From the NCBI RefSeq assembly GCF_001427785.1, contig NZ_LMHM01000018.1, positions 201,392-265,391 of the forward strand: a DNA stretch of 64,000 nt. The letters are read 5' to 3'. Source of the stretch: Lysobacter sp. Root690. Lineage in GTDB: Bacteria > Pseudomonadota > Gammaproteobacteria > Xanthomonadales > Xanthomonadaceae. Position numbers and translations under genes: made by a program. Every line of letters starts with the position of its first letter. Positions within the stretch are counted from its first letter, which is position 1. Shown in pieces: positions 51,069 to 59,355 of this stretch. The notes beneath the pieces are model-generated. The model did no database searches, was not told the origin of the DNA, and saw only the letters and a list, made by a program, of their open reading frames with translations.

Positions 51069-52202
51069 TCACTGGATCACCAGCTCGCCGTCCAAGGCAC
51101 CGGCGGCCTTGATCGACTGAAGTACCGCGATCACGTCGCGCGTGCTGAGCTTGATCGCGCGCAAGGCCGACACCAGTTCGGCCACGCTCGCGCCCTCGCG
51201 CACGCTGACCAGCGGCGCCGGACCTTCGTCGGCCTTGATCTCGGTGCGCGGCACCACCACCGAACCGATGCTGCTGCCCGGACGCACGAACACGCCCTCG
51301 GGCTGCGACACGGTGTAGTCGGTGCGGATCTCGACCTTAAGATCGCCGTGCGACACAGTCACCTCGCCCAGGCGCACGTCGCCGCCGGCGACCACGGTGC
51401 CGGTGCGTTCGTTGACCACCACGCGCGCCTTGCGCTGCGGCTGCACCGACAGGTTTTCCAGGCGCGATATTTCCGATACCAAGTTGGTCGGCGCATTCGC
51501 ATACGCCACCGTAACCTTGCCTGCATGCTCAGCCCGCACACTGGCCCCCGACACCGACCCGCGAATCGCATCGGCGATGCGCTCGGCATTGGTGAAATCC
51601 GGCTCATTGAGCAGGATGCTGAGCGAACGCCCGTCGCCGGCTACGCGCAGCGGCGAGCCCTGCTCGACGCTGGCGCCCTGCGGCACCCAGCCGACCGTCG
51701 GATGGTTTTTCTGCAACGAGGCAGTGACGCCTTCGAACTGATAGCCGCCAACCGAGATCGCGCCCTGCGCGATCGCATACACGCGACCGTCCGGGCCCGA
51801 CAGCGGGGTGAGCATCAAGGTGCCGCCGGTCAGGCTGCGCGCGTCGCCCGAAGACGCCACCTGCACGTCGAGCATCTGCCCCGGCTCGGCGAACGCCGGC
51901 AGGCGCGCAGTCACGATCACCGCGGCGACGTTGCGGCTGGCCAGATCGGCCTCGCTGACGTTGACGCCGAAATTGCGCAAGGTGTTGGCGACCGACTGCA
52001 AGGTCGCGCGGTTGCGCGCCGAGTCGCCCGAGCCGGACAGGCCGAACACCAAGCCGTAACCGGTCAACGGATTGTCGCGCACGCCGGCGACGCGGGCGAG
52101 TTCCTTGACCCGCACGCCGGCCGCGGCCTGCGCGGTCGCCGACGCGCCCAGCAACATGCCGAGCGCGACGCCGGTCAGCAACAGATTCTTGAAAGTCGTC
52201 AT
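51069..52202 (-). CDS. flgI: P-ring protein FlgI
   Basis: The 377-residue protein has a signal peptide (LLTGVALGMLLGASATAQA) and strongly conserved FlgI blocks: RVKELARVAGVRDNPLTGYG then LVFGLSGSGD, FGVNVSEADLASRNVAAVIV, GGTLMLTPLSGPDGRVYAIA, and TRDVIAVLQSIKAAGALDGE. It forms the periplasmic ring in peptidoglycan around the rod. Full length (E. coli 365). Confidence 0.96.
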   Translation of the reverse strand: MTTFKNLLLTGVALGMLLGASATAQAAAGVRVKELARVAGVRDNPLTGYGLVFGLSGSGDSARNRATLQSVANTLRNFGVNVSEADLASRNVAAVIVTARLPAFAEPGQMLDVQVASSGDARSLTGGTLMLTPLSGPDGRVYAIAQGAISVGGYQFEGVTASLQKNHPTVGWVPQGASVEQGSPLRVAGDGRSLSILLNEPDFTNAERIADAIRGSVSGASVRAEHAGKVTVAYANAPTNLVSEISRLENLSVQPQRKARVVVNERTGTVVAGGDVRLGEVTVSHGDLKVEIRTDYTVSQPEGVFVRPGSSIGSVVVPRTEIKADEGPAPLVSVREGASVAELVSALRAIKLSTRDVIAVLQSIKAAGALDGELVIQ

Positions 52203-52207
52203 CGCGA

Positions 52208-52888
52208 TCACATCAACCTCAGCCACTTGAACATGCGATAGATCAGGCTCTGACGCTGCGACGAACTGACCACGCCGACGCCGACCAATTCCAGATCGGC
52301 ATTGGCGATGCGGTGCGAGAGCACGGTGTTGTCGGGGCCGACGTCTTCGGGACGGACCAGACCGCTGACCTTGATGGTCTGCTTCTCGCCGTTGACCTTG
52401 AGCGTCTGCAGACCCTGGATCTGCAGGCTGCCGTCGGGGGTCACCCCGACCACTTGCGCGGAAATCTGCGTGCGCAGTTCGCCCACGCGGGTGGTCTGGG
52501 CGCCGGCGCGGTTGCTGCCGCCCAGGCCCAGGCGCGCATCGAAGTCGGTCGACGGCGAAGTCAGGCCGGCGCGCATGTCGAGATCGCTGGACGCGTCGGT
52601 GGCGGCCTGCGACTTGGCCCGCGTGGCTTCGATCACGTACACCGTGATCACGTCGCCGATGCGGTGCGCGCGATGGTCCGCGGCCAGGCCGCGGTAGCCG
52701 TTTACATCGATCAGGCTTTCGCGCGAGGGCTCGGGTGTCGACATCGTTTCGATCGTCTGCGGCGGCATCGACTGCTGCTGGGCGAACGCCGGGCCGGCGC
52801 AGACCGCCGCAACGGCCAACGCGATCGCGATCCGCCTCGGAGCCCGCATCGAAGTCAGCGCATGCCGCGTAGGGGCGTGCTTATTCAT
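52208..52888 (-). CDS. flgH: L-ring protein FlgH without an evident lipobox
   Basis: The 226-residue protein carries FlgH blocks: RAHRIGDVITVYVIEATRAK, QISAQVVGVTPDGSLQIQGL, EKQTIKVSGLVRPEDVGPDN then TVLSHRIANADLELVG. FlgH is usually a lipoprotein. Here the signal region (IAIALAVAAVCAGPAFAQQQ) has a Cys but it is preceded by AAV, not a normal L-x-A/G-C lipobox, and AFA-Q looks like a signal peptidase I site. Outer-membrane anchoring may therefore differ. It overlaps flgA by 8 bases. Confidence 0.92.
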   Translation of the reverse strand: MNKHAPTRHALTSMRAPRRIAIALAVAAVCAGPAFAQQQSMPPQTIETMSTPEPSRESLIDVNGYRGLAADHRAHRIGDVITVYVIEATRAKSQAATDASSDLDMRAGLTSPSTDFDARLGLGGSNRAGAQTTRVGELRTQISAQVVGVTPDGSLQIQGLQTLKVNGEKQTIKVSGLVRPEDVGPDNTVLSHRIANADLELVGVGVVSSSQRQSLIYRMFKWLRLM

Positions 52889-53606
52889 CCACTTGCACCT
52901 TTTGTTTTCCGGTGACGCGTGAAACCACGGTTCGTTCTCCATCGTCGGCCCGCACCGGGATGCGCTCGCCGACCCGGCCATCGCGCAGGGCGACGCCGGG
53001 TACGCTGAGCCGCACCGCGCCGCGGGCGACATCGATACGCACGGGCTGTTGCGCCTGCACGTCGGGAATGACTTCGAAATCGGCGGCCATCGCCGGTTGG
53101 CCGGCACGCACCGAACGCTTCAGGCGCAGCGACTGCACGCCATCAATCGATTCCAGCGCGTCGCCCGCGCAGCAATTCATGTCGACCTGCGCCGTGGCCA
53201 GGGCGATGCCTTCACCGCCACGGCGCGCCGGGTAATCGGCGCTGTAGGTCGGCACGTCGCGCAGGTCCTGGCTTTCGACCCACACCGTCAAGCTGCGCGC
53301 GACCGCGCCGTCGACGCGCAACTGCACCGGCACGCCGACCCGCGCGCGCGGCCAGCGGCCGGCGATGGTGCCGACCACGGTGCTCAACGCGCCCGCGGGC
53401 ACGGTCTGATCGTCGATGCGTCCGGCCACTTTCACGCTGGCCTGAGTACGTCCAGCCGCTTGCAGACGCGCACGCAACTCGGCCTCGACCGTGCGCGCGA
53501 TCGCGTCCGCGCTGACCTGCTGCACGGGCGCGGCGGCAGGCGCGGCCGCGCCCGTCGCCGATGGGGCGGCGAGCGTGGACAACAGCAGGACGGCGCAGGC
53601 TTTCAT
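52881..53606 (-). CDS. flgA: P-ring assembly chaperone FlgA
   Basis: The 241-residue protein has a signal peptide (ACAVLLLSTLAAPSATGAAA) and the FlgA C-terminal SAF-like domain with VDMNCCAGDALESIDGVQSL, RAGQPAMAADFEVIPDVQAQ and SVPGVALRDGRVGERIPVRA. FlgA is a periplasmic helper for FlgI ring assembly. Its place between flgG and flgH is unusual because flgA is often separate and upstream of flgB. Confidence 0.88.
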   Translation of the reverse strand: MKACAVLLLSTLAAPSATGAAAPAAAPVQQVSADAIARTVEAELRARLQAAGRTQASVKVAGRIDDQTVPAGALSTVVGTIAGRWPRARVGVPVQLRVDGAVARSLTVWVESQDLRDVPTYSADYPARRGGEGIALATAQVDMNCCAGDALESIDGVQSLRLKRSVRAGQPAMAADFEVIPDVQAQQPVRIDVARGAVRLSVPGVALRDGRVGERIPVRADDGERTVVSRVTGKQKVQVDE

Positions 53607-53608
53607 TT

Positions 53609-54388
53609 TCAGCGACGCAGGTTGTTGATGGTTTCGAGAATCTGGTCGGCCGCCTGCAGCACGCGCGCATTGAGCTGATACGCGCGCTGCGCCAGCACCA
53701 GCGCCGACATCTCGTCGATCATCTCGACGTTGGCCAGTTCGACATAACCTTGCTGCAACCCGCCGAAACCCGGCTCGTTGGGTTGGCCGTAAGACACCGT
53801 TCCCGAAGCTTCGTTGGGCACGTAGCGGTTGTTGCCGATCGAGACCAGCGCGTCGGGCGCGGCGAAGGTCGCCAGCTCGATGTCGCCGAGCACCGAACGC
53901 GCTTCGTCGCCGGCCAGCAGCGCGGTGATCTCGCCCTTGGCGTCGATGCGGATGTCCTTGGCGTCAGCCGGAATCTGCACCGAATGAGCCAGGCGCTGGC
54001 CGTGGATCGAGGCCAGGAAGCCTTCGTCGTCGAGACGGAACTGGCCGTCGCGGGTGTAGACCGTGCTGCCGTCGGCGGCTTCGAGTTCGAAGAAACCGTT
54101 GCCGTCGATCGCCAGGTCCAGCGCGCCCTGGGTCTGGCGCATTTCGCCGGGCGAAAACAGGGTCGACGTCGAGATGACCCGCGCGCCGTTGCCGCGCATC
54201 AGCGACTGCGTCGTCAGCTCCGGCTCGCTGGACTGGGCGGCGACCGCCGCGGTCGCGACTTCGGCGAAGTTGACCCGGCTGCGCTTGAAGCCTGGGGTCT
54301 GCATATTGGCGACGTTGTTGGAAATCACGTCGATCTGTTTCTGTTCGCCGCGTAAACCGCTGGCGGAAATATAGAGTGCGTCGATCAT
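53609..54388 (-). CDS. flgG: Distal rod protein FlgG
   Basis: The 259-residue protein has the conserved N-terminus (ALYISASGLRGEQKQIDVIS then NNVANMQTPGFKRSRVNF) and C-terminus (MIDEMSALVLAQRAYQLNAR then VLQAADQILETINNLRR), close to the E. coli FlgG length of 260. A rod-to-hook adaptor is therefore retained. It lies 17 bases after flgF. Confidence 0.95.
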   Translation of the reverse strand: MIDALYISASGLRGEQKQIDVISNNVANMQTPGFKRSRVNFAEVATAAVAAQSSEPELTTQSLMRGNGARVISTSTLFSPGEMRQTQGALDLAIDGNGFFELEAADGSTVYTRDGQFRLDDEGFLASIHGQRLAHSVQIPADAKDIRIDAKGEITALLAGDEARSVLGDIELATFAAPDALVSIGNNRYVPNEASGTVSYGQPNEPGFGGLQQGYVELANVEMIDEMSALVLAQRAYQLNARVLQAADQILETINNLRR

Positions 54389-54405
54389 GGTCGTGCTCCG
54401 TTGAT

Positions 54406-55077
54406 TCAGTTGTCGCCGAGACGGTTGATGCCGGTGTCCATGGCTTTGTCGTAGATCGAGATCGCGCGCTGCACCGATTCGGCGTGGCGCGTGGTTTCCA
54501 TCAGGCGGATGGTTTCGCCGGCCGCGTCGATGTTGGCGGCCTCGAGCGCGCCCTGGATCACTTGGCCGCTCCATTCGCCCTGCTCGCCTTCGTAGCGGTA
54601 CGCACCGCCGCCCGCCGGACGCAGCGCGCCTGCGTCGGCGACGGTGATCAGTTCGAGTTGCCCCAGGCTTTGGGTGCCGTTCCACAACGCGCCGTCGGCG
54701 TCCACACGCAAGGGATCGAGATCGGTTCCGATCGGCGCGTTCGGACCGCGCACGATGTCGCCGTTGGCGGTCACCAGTTGCCCCTGCGCATCAACCCGGA
54801 ACGCACCCGAACGTACCAGCAGCGGCTCGCCCTCGCGTTCGACCACGAAGAAGCCGGGGCCTTGCAGCGCCAGATCGAGCTTGCGCGCGGTCTGCATCAC
54901 GCTGCCGTCGGTCTGGTCCAGCGAAGTGCGCAGCAGCGCTTGCTGACTGAACTCCGGCACCGCGCGCACGCCGCGATAGCCCGGGGTGTTCATGTTGGCG
55001 ACGTTGTGGCTGATCGTGCCCAAGGTCTGCACGTCGGTGCTCAAGGCGCGGGCGATGGCTTGCAAGGTGTCGGTCAT
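54406..55077 (-). CDS. flgF: Rod protein FlgF
   Basis: The 223-residue protein starts at ATG 55077 and has axial-protein motifs (TISHNVANMNTPGYRGVRAV) and a C-terminal EAANIDAAGETIRLMETTRH then AESVQRAISIYDKAMDTGIN. Order before flgG and length (E. coli FlgF 251) support FlgF over FlgG. Confidence 0.88.
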   Translation of the reverse strand: MTDTLQAIARALSTDVQTLGTISHNVANMNTPGYRGVRAVPEFSQQALLRTSLDQTDGSVMQTARKLDLALQGPGFFVVEREGEPLLVRSGAFRVDAQGQLVTANGDIVRGPNAPIGTDLDPLRVDADGALWNGTQSLGQLELITVADAGALRPAGGGAYRYEGEQGEWSGQVIQGALEAANIDAAGETIRLMETTRHAESVQRAISIYDKAMDTGINRLGDN

Positions 55078-55088
55078 GGCGGGATCGC

Positions 55089-57155
55089 TCAGTTGGCCTG
55101 GATGGCGGCGAAGGAACGCACCGAGGTGGTCGCGGGAATCTCGTTGAGACCCAGCACGGCGACGTAAGGCATCGAACGGTGCAGCAAGGCGCGCAGCGAA
55201 CGCCGCACCGGCGAGGGGCACAGCACGACCGGGCTGAGATTGCGGCCCATCATCGATTCGGCCTGGCGCCCGAGGTTTTTCATGAAACCGTCGAGCTGGC
55301 CGACTTCGTTGAACAGTCCGCCCTTGAAATCGCCGGGACGCGCATTAGCCATCAGGCTGCGTTCGAGTTCCGGCGCGAGCGTGAGCACATGCAGGTCGCC
55401 CTGCGCGTCGCGCAGGCCCTGGCAGATCATCGGCCCGAGCCGTTCGCGCACGCGTTCGGCCAGGTCATCGGGCGACTTCAAGGTCTTGCCGGCATCGACC
55501 AGCACTTCCAGGATCGCCTCGATGTGGCGGATGCTGACCTGCTCGCGCAGCAACAACTGCAACACCTTCTGTACGTCGGAGAAACTGAGCACGTTCGGGA
55601 TCAGTTCGTCGATCAGCGAACCGTGCTGATCGCGCACGCGCTGCAACAGGCGCTCGGTATCGGCGCGGGTCAGCAGATCGGCGGCCTGGCGCTTGACCAG
55701 TTCGCTCAGATGGGTCATCAGCACCGTGTCGGGATCGACCAGGGTGTAGCCGGCGCTGCGCGCGAACTGGCGCGCGTCCTTGGCGATCCACTGCGCCGGC
55801 AAACCGTAGGCCGGATCGCGGGTGTCCGGGCCTTCGAGCTTGGCGCGATTGCCGCCGGGATTGATCGCCATCACCCGGTCGACCGACAACTCGCCCTGCC
55901 CCACCCGGCAGCCCTGGAAATGAATTTCGTAACGGTTGGCCGCCAGTTCGGTGCGCTGGCTGGTCTGAACCTTGGGCAGGACGAAGCCCAGGTCGAGCGC
56001 GAACTGCTTGCGCAGGTTGGCGATGCGCTCGACCAGATCGCTGTTGGCGCCGATCAGCGCGGTCGACAGCTCGCTGCCCAGGCGCACTTCGATCGGTTCG
56101 ATCTTCATCCACTGCTGCAGTTCGTCGGCCGGCTTGGCCGCGCCGCCGCTGGTGGACGCTTCGACGTTGTCGGGATCGTCTTCGGCCTTGGCCGCGCGCT
56201 GCGCGCGCATCGCCACCCAGATCAATGCGCTGAGCACGATCAGCACGAACAGCACCGGCAACTTCGGAAAACCCGGCAGCAGCAGCACCGCGAACAGCGA
56301 GATCGCGACGATCAGCAACGCGCGCGGGTTGTTGAGCACCTGCTTGGGAATTTCCGAACCCAGCTGCGCATCGGCCGCGGCGCGGGTGATGATGATGCCG
56401 GTGGCGACCGCGATCACCAGCGACGGAATCTGGGTGACGATGCCGTCGCCGATGGTCAGCAGGGTGAAGCGCTGCACCGCCTCGCCCCAGGACAGGCCGA
56501 GCTGGGCGATGCCGATCGCCAGGCCGCCGACGATGTTGGTCAGGATGATGATGATGCCGGCGATCGCGTCGCCCTTGACGAACTTGGTCGCGCCGTCCAT
56601 CGCGCCGTAGAAATTGGCTTCCTTCTCGACCATCGCGCGGCGGTGACGGGCCTCGTGTTCGTCGATCAGGCCCATGTTCATGTCGGCGTCGATGCTCATC
56701 TGCTTGCCGGGCATGCTGTCCAGGGTGAAGCGCGCGGCGACCTCGGCCACGCGCTGCGCGCCGCTGGTCACCACCACGTACTGCACCACCACCAGGATCA
56801 GGAACACCACGATGCCGACGATGTAGTTGCCGCCGACCACGAACTCGCCGATCGCGTTGATCACGCGGCCCGCGTCGGCGCCTTCCAGGATCAAACGCGT
56901 CGCCGAGACGTTGAGCGCCAGCCGCAACAGGGTCGACAGCAGCAGGATGGTCGGGAAGGTCGAGAACTTCAGCGGGGTTTCGGTGAAGAACGTGATCAGC
57001 AGGATCAGCAGCGCGATCGAGATGTTGATCACCAGCAGGAAATCGAGCATCGGCGCCGGCACCGGCACGAACAGCACGGTCAGCACGCCGATCACCATCG
57101 CGATCAGGGCCAGGTCGCGCTTGCCGCTCCACAATTGGCCGAACAGGTCTTTCAT
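55089..57155 (-). CDS. flhA: Flagellar-type export protein FlhA
   Basis: The start at ATG 57155 overlaps flhB by 4 bases and gives 688 residues (E. coli 692). The N-terminal half has about eight membrane segments and the FHIPEP-family loop (RVAEVAARFTLDSMPGKQMS then IDADMNMGLIDEHEARHRR). The C-terminal half is the cytoplasmic ring that selects substrates (VEVRLG-type segment, YTLVDPDTVLMTHLSELVKR, LRALLHRSMPYVAVLGLNEI). The conserved Asp in the DSMPGKQMSIDADMN loop is present. Complete conservation argues for an active export gate. Confidence 0.97.
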   Translation of the reverse strand: MKDLFGQLWSGKRDLALIAMVIGVLTVLFVPVPAPMLDFLLVINISIALLILLITFFTETPLKFSTFPTILLLSTLLRLALNVSATRLILEGADAGRVINAIGEFVVGGNYIVGIVVFLILVVVQYVVVTSGAQRVAEVAARFTLDSMPGKQMSIDADMNMGLIDEHEARHRRAMVEKEANFYGAMDGATKFVKGDAIAGIIIILTNIVGGLAIGIAQLGLSWGEAVQRFTLLTIGDGIVTQIPSLVIAVATGIIITRAAADAQLGSEIPKQVLNNPRALLIVAISLFAVLLLPGFPKLPVLFVLIVLSALIWVAMRAQRAAKAEDDPDNVEASTSGGAAKPADELQQWMKIEPIEVRLGSELSTALIGANSDLVERIANLRKQFALDLGFVLPKVQTSQRTELAANRYEIHFQGCRVGQGELSVDRVMAINPGGNRAKLEGPDTRDPAYGLPAQWIAKDARQFARSAGYTLVDPDTVLMTHLSELVKRQAADLLTRADTERLLQRVRDQHGSLIDELIPNVLSFSDVQKVLQLLLREQVSIRHIEAILEVLVDAGKTLKSPDDLAERVRERLGPMICQGLRDAQGDLHVLTLAPELERSLMANARPGDFKGGLFNEVGQLDGFMKNLGRQAESMMGRNLSPVVLCPSPVRRSLRALLHRSMPYVAVLGLNEIPATTSVRSFAAIQAN

Positions 57156-58285
57156 GGTGCCGCGTCCTTCGCTTCGTTCGGTTGGTCGTGGTTCGGTGCG
57201 GCGTGGTTCGACGATGTGTTTTTCGCCGCGGCCTTGTCGGCCCACAGCTGCCGGTAGATCGGCGCCAGTTGCGAGTAGCGGTCTTCAGGCACCGGACCGT
57301 CGATTTCGCACTCCTGGTACAGCGCGCGCGCCAGCGGCGGCACCCGCACGATCGGAATGCCGTGACGCGCGGCGAGCGCGCGGATGCGCTGACTGAACAT
57401 GCCCGCGCCCTTGGCCAGCACCACCGGCGCCAGCATCTGGCCGGGGCGATAGCGCAGCGCCACCGCGACATGGGTCGGGTTGGTCAGGATCACGTCGGCT
57501 TCCTGCACCTTGCTCAGCGCGCGCGCCTTCTTGAGCAGATCGCGCAATTGCTGTTTCTGCTTGGACTTGACCGCCGGATCGCCGTCGCGGCGCTTGACCT
57601 CGTCGCGCAGTTCGCGCCGGCTCATGCGCATGCGCTTCATGAATTCGCGCCGGCTGAACATCAGGTCGATCAGCGCCGCCAACCCGATCACCAGCAGCAC
57701 GTAGACCGAGGTCTTGATGAAACCCGACAGCACCAGCGAGCCCAGCCGCTGAGGCAGGGTCATCGCGGTGGCCTCGGCCAGCGCGCGCGCCTTCCACACG
57801 AACAAGGCGCAGATGCCGGCCAGCATCAGGCACTTGACCACCAGCTTGCCGAGCTCCCAGATCGTGCGCATCGAGAAGATCCGCTTGACCGTGTTGGCCG
57901 GGTTCATGCGCTTGAAATCGGGCTTGAGCGGATGGGTGGTGAACATCGGCCCGGTCTGCAGCACGTTGGCCACCACCGCCGCGATCAACAGCCCCAGCAC
58001 CAGGGGCGTCAGCGCCTGCCACACCGGCGCATACGAACGCATCACCCAGTCGAAGAACGAACCGTTCAAGGCCGGCGCATTGCCCGACAACTGCAGCATG
58101 CGCCGGGTCGCGGTCGCCAGGGCGCTGGCCACGCCGGCACCGGTCACCGCGATCACCGCGGCGAACACGATCATCACCAGCGCGCCGGCGACGTCGGGGC
58201 TCTTGGCCACTTCGCCGCGCTTGCGCGCTTCCTCCAGCCGATACGGGGTCGGTTGCTCGGTCTTGTCCTGATCGCCCTGCGACAC
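57152..58285 (-). CDS. flhB: Export switch protein FlhB with intact NPTH autocleavage motif
   Basis: The 377-residue protein starts at GTG 58285. It has four membrane helices, the linker RREFMKRMRMSRRELRDEVK, and the autocleavage site N269-P270-T271-H272, the same numbering as E. coli FlhB, in VILTNPTHVAVALRYRPGQM. Cleavage switches export from rod/hook to later substrates. Retention of the switch although no filament genes are nearby suggests late substrates still exist. The last 25 residues are Asn/Ala-rich. Confidence 0.96.
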   Translation of the reverse strand: MSQGDQDKTEQPTPYRLEEARKRGEVAKSPDVAGALVMIVFAAVIAVTGAGVASALATATRRMLQLSGNAPALNGSFFDWVMRSYAPVWQALTPLVLGLLIAAVVANVLQTGPMFTTHPLKPDFKRMNPANTVKRIFSMRTIWELGKLVVKCLMLAGICALFVWKARALAEATAMTLPQRLGSLVLSGFIKTSVYVLLVIGLAALIDLMFSRREFMKRMRMSRRELRDEVKRRDGDPAVKSKQKQQLRDLLKKARALSKVQEADVILTNPTHVAVALRYRPGQMLAPVVLAKGAGMFSQRIRALAARHGIPIVRVPPLARALYQECEIDGPVPEDRYSQLAPIYRQLWADKAAAKNTSSNHAAPNHDQPNEAKDAAP

Positions 58286-58287
58286 GG

Positions 58288-59070
58288 TCAGCCTCCCAGG
58301 ATCGCCGGCGCGCGAGCGAACGCATCGCGGAACAGCCGCCCCATCAACGCGGGCACGAACGGCAAGGTCGCCACCAACAGCAGCAGCGCGACCACGATCT
58401 TCAGCGGCAGCATCAGGAAGTACACATTGGCCTGCGGCATCGAGCGGGTCGCGTAAGCCACGCCGACGTCGACCGCGAACAGCCCCAGCATCACCGGCGC
58501 GACGATCATCAGCGCCAGCAGGAAACTGCTGCCGATCAGTCCGAAAAACGCTTCCACGTCCAGATGCAGCCCCGCGCCGCCCACCGGCATCACCGCAGTA
58601 CTCGCAACCAGCGCGCGATACAGCTCAAGGTGCAGGTCCAGGGTGAAGAACAACACCGTCGCCAGCAGCATCAGCGCGGTGCCAATCATCGACTGCATGT
58701 CGCCCTGCCCGCCCGGGTTGAAGATCGCCGCGGCGCTCAGACCGGCCTGCACGTCGACCAGCCAGCCCGACAGATGCAGCGCGGCCTGCGGCATCATCAC
58801 CACCAGGCCGAACACGAAACCGATGCTCAATTCGACGATGGCCGCCGCGATCCAGCCGCCGGCCTGGGTCGGCATCACGCTCCACGCATCGACCGGCATC
58901 GCCAGCACCGTCATCCACGCCAACGCCATCGCCAGGGCGATACGCACCAGCGGCGGCGCCCAGTTCAACGGCGACAACGAGGCCAGCGCGATCGGCGGCA
59001 GATAGCGCAGGAAGGCCAGGCCGAGCATGCCGACGAAGCGTTCCAGCCCATCCACGGTGGTGGCGTTCAT
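58288..59070 (-). CDS. fliR: Export gate protein FliR
   Basis: The 260-residue protein has about six membrane segments and FliR/SctT features: FVFGLVVMMPQAALHLSGWL, VDVQAGLSAAAIFNPGGQGD, MIGTALMLLATVLFFTLDLH, APVMLGLFAVDVGVAYATRS, MPQANVYFLMLPLKIVVALL. It forms the gate with FliP and FliQ. It lies 2 bases after fliQ and 2 before flhB. Confidence 0.95.
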   Translation of the reverse strand: MNATTVDGLERFVGMLGLAFLRYLPPIALASLSPLNWAPPLVRIALAMALAWMTVLAMPVDAWSVMPTQAGGWIAAAIVELSIGFVFGLVVMMPQAALHLSGWLVDVQAGLSAAAIFNPGGQGDMQSMIGTALMLLATVLFFTLDLHLELYRALVASTAVMPVGGAGLHLDVEAFFGLIGSSFLLALMIVAPVMLGLFAVDVGVAYATRSMPQANVYFLMLPLKIVVALLLLVATLPFVPALMGRLFRDAFARAPAILGG

Positions 59071-59072
59071 CG

Positions 59073-59336
59073 CTACAGTCCCGCCGCCACTTCGAACATG
59101 CGCTTGGCCAGTTCGATCGCGACCGACAGCATCCAGCTGCCCAGCCCCAGGCAGACCACGACCACCACGCCCAGCTTGGGCACGAAGGTCAAAGTCATTT
59201 CCTGGACCTGGGTGACGACCTGCACGATCGAAATCAGCAGGCCGACGACCAGGGTCGCCAGCAGGATCGGCGCCGACATTTTGACGGCCGCCAACAGCGT
59301 GTCCGTCAGCAGACGGATCGCGAAATCGGAATCCAT
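59073..59336 (-). CDS. fliQ: Export gate protein FliQ
   Basis: The 87-residue protein has two membrane hairpin helices and the FliQ motif LLATLVVGLLISIVQVVTQV followed by QEMTLTFVPKLGVVVVVCLG. Length matches E. coli FliQ (89). It begins the export-gate block of the operon, 19 bases after the TPR gene. Confidence 0.95.
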   Translation of the reverse strand: MDSDFAIRLLTDTLLAAVKMSAPILLATLVVGLLISIVQVVTQVQEMTLTFVPKLGVVVVVCLGLGSWMLSVAIELAKRMFEVAAGL

Positions 59337-59355
59337 GGCACTGCTCCGGGCGGGG

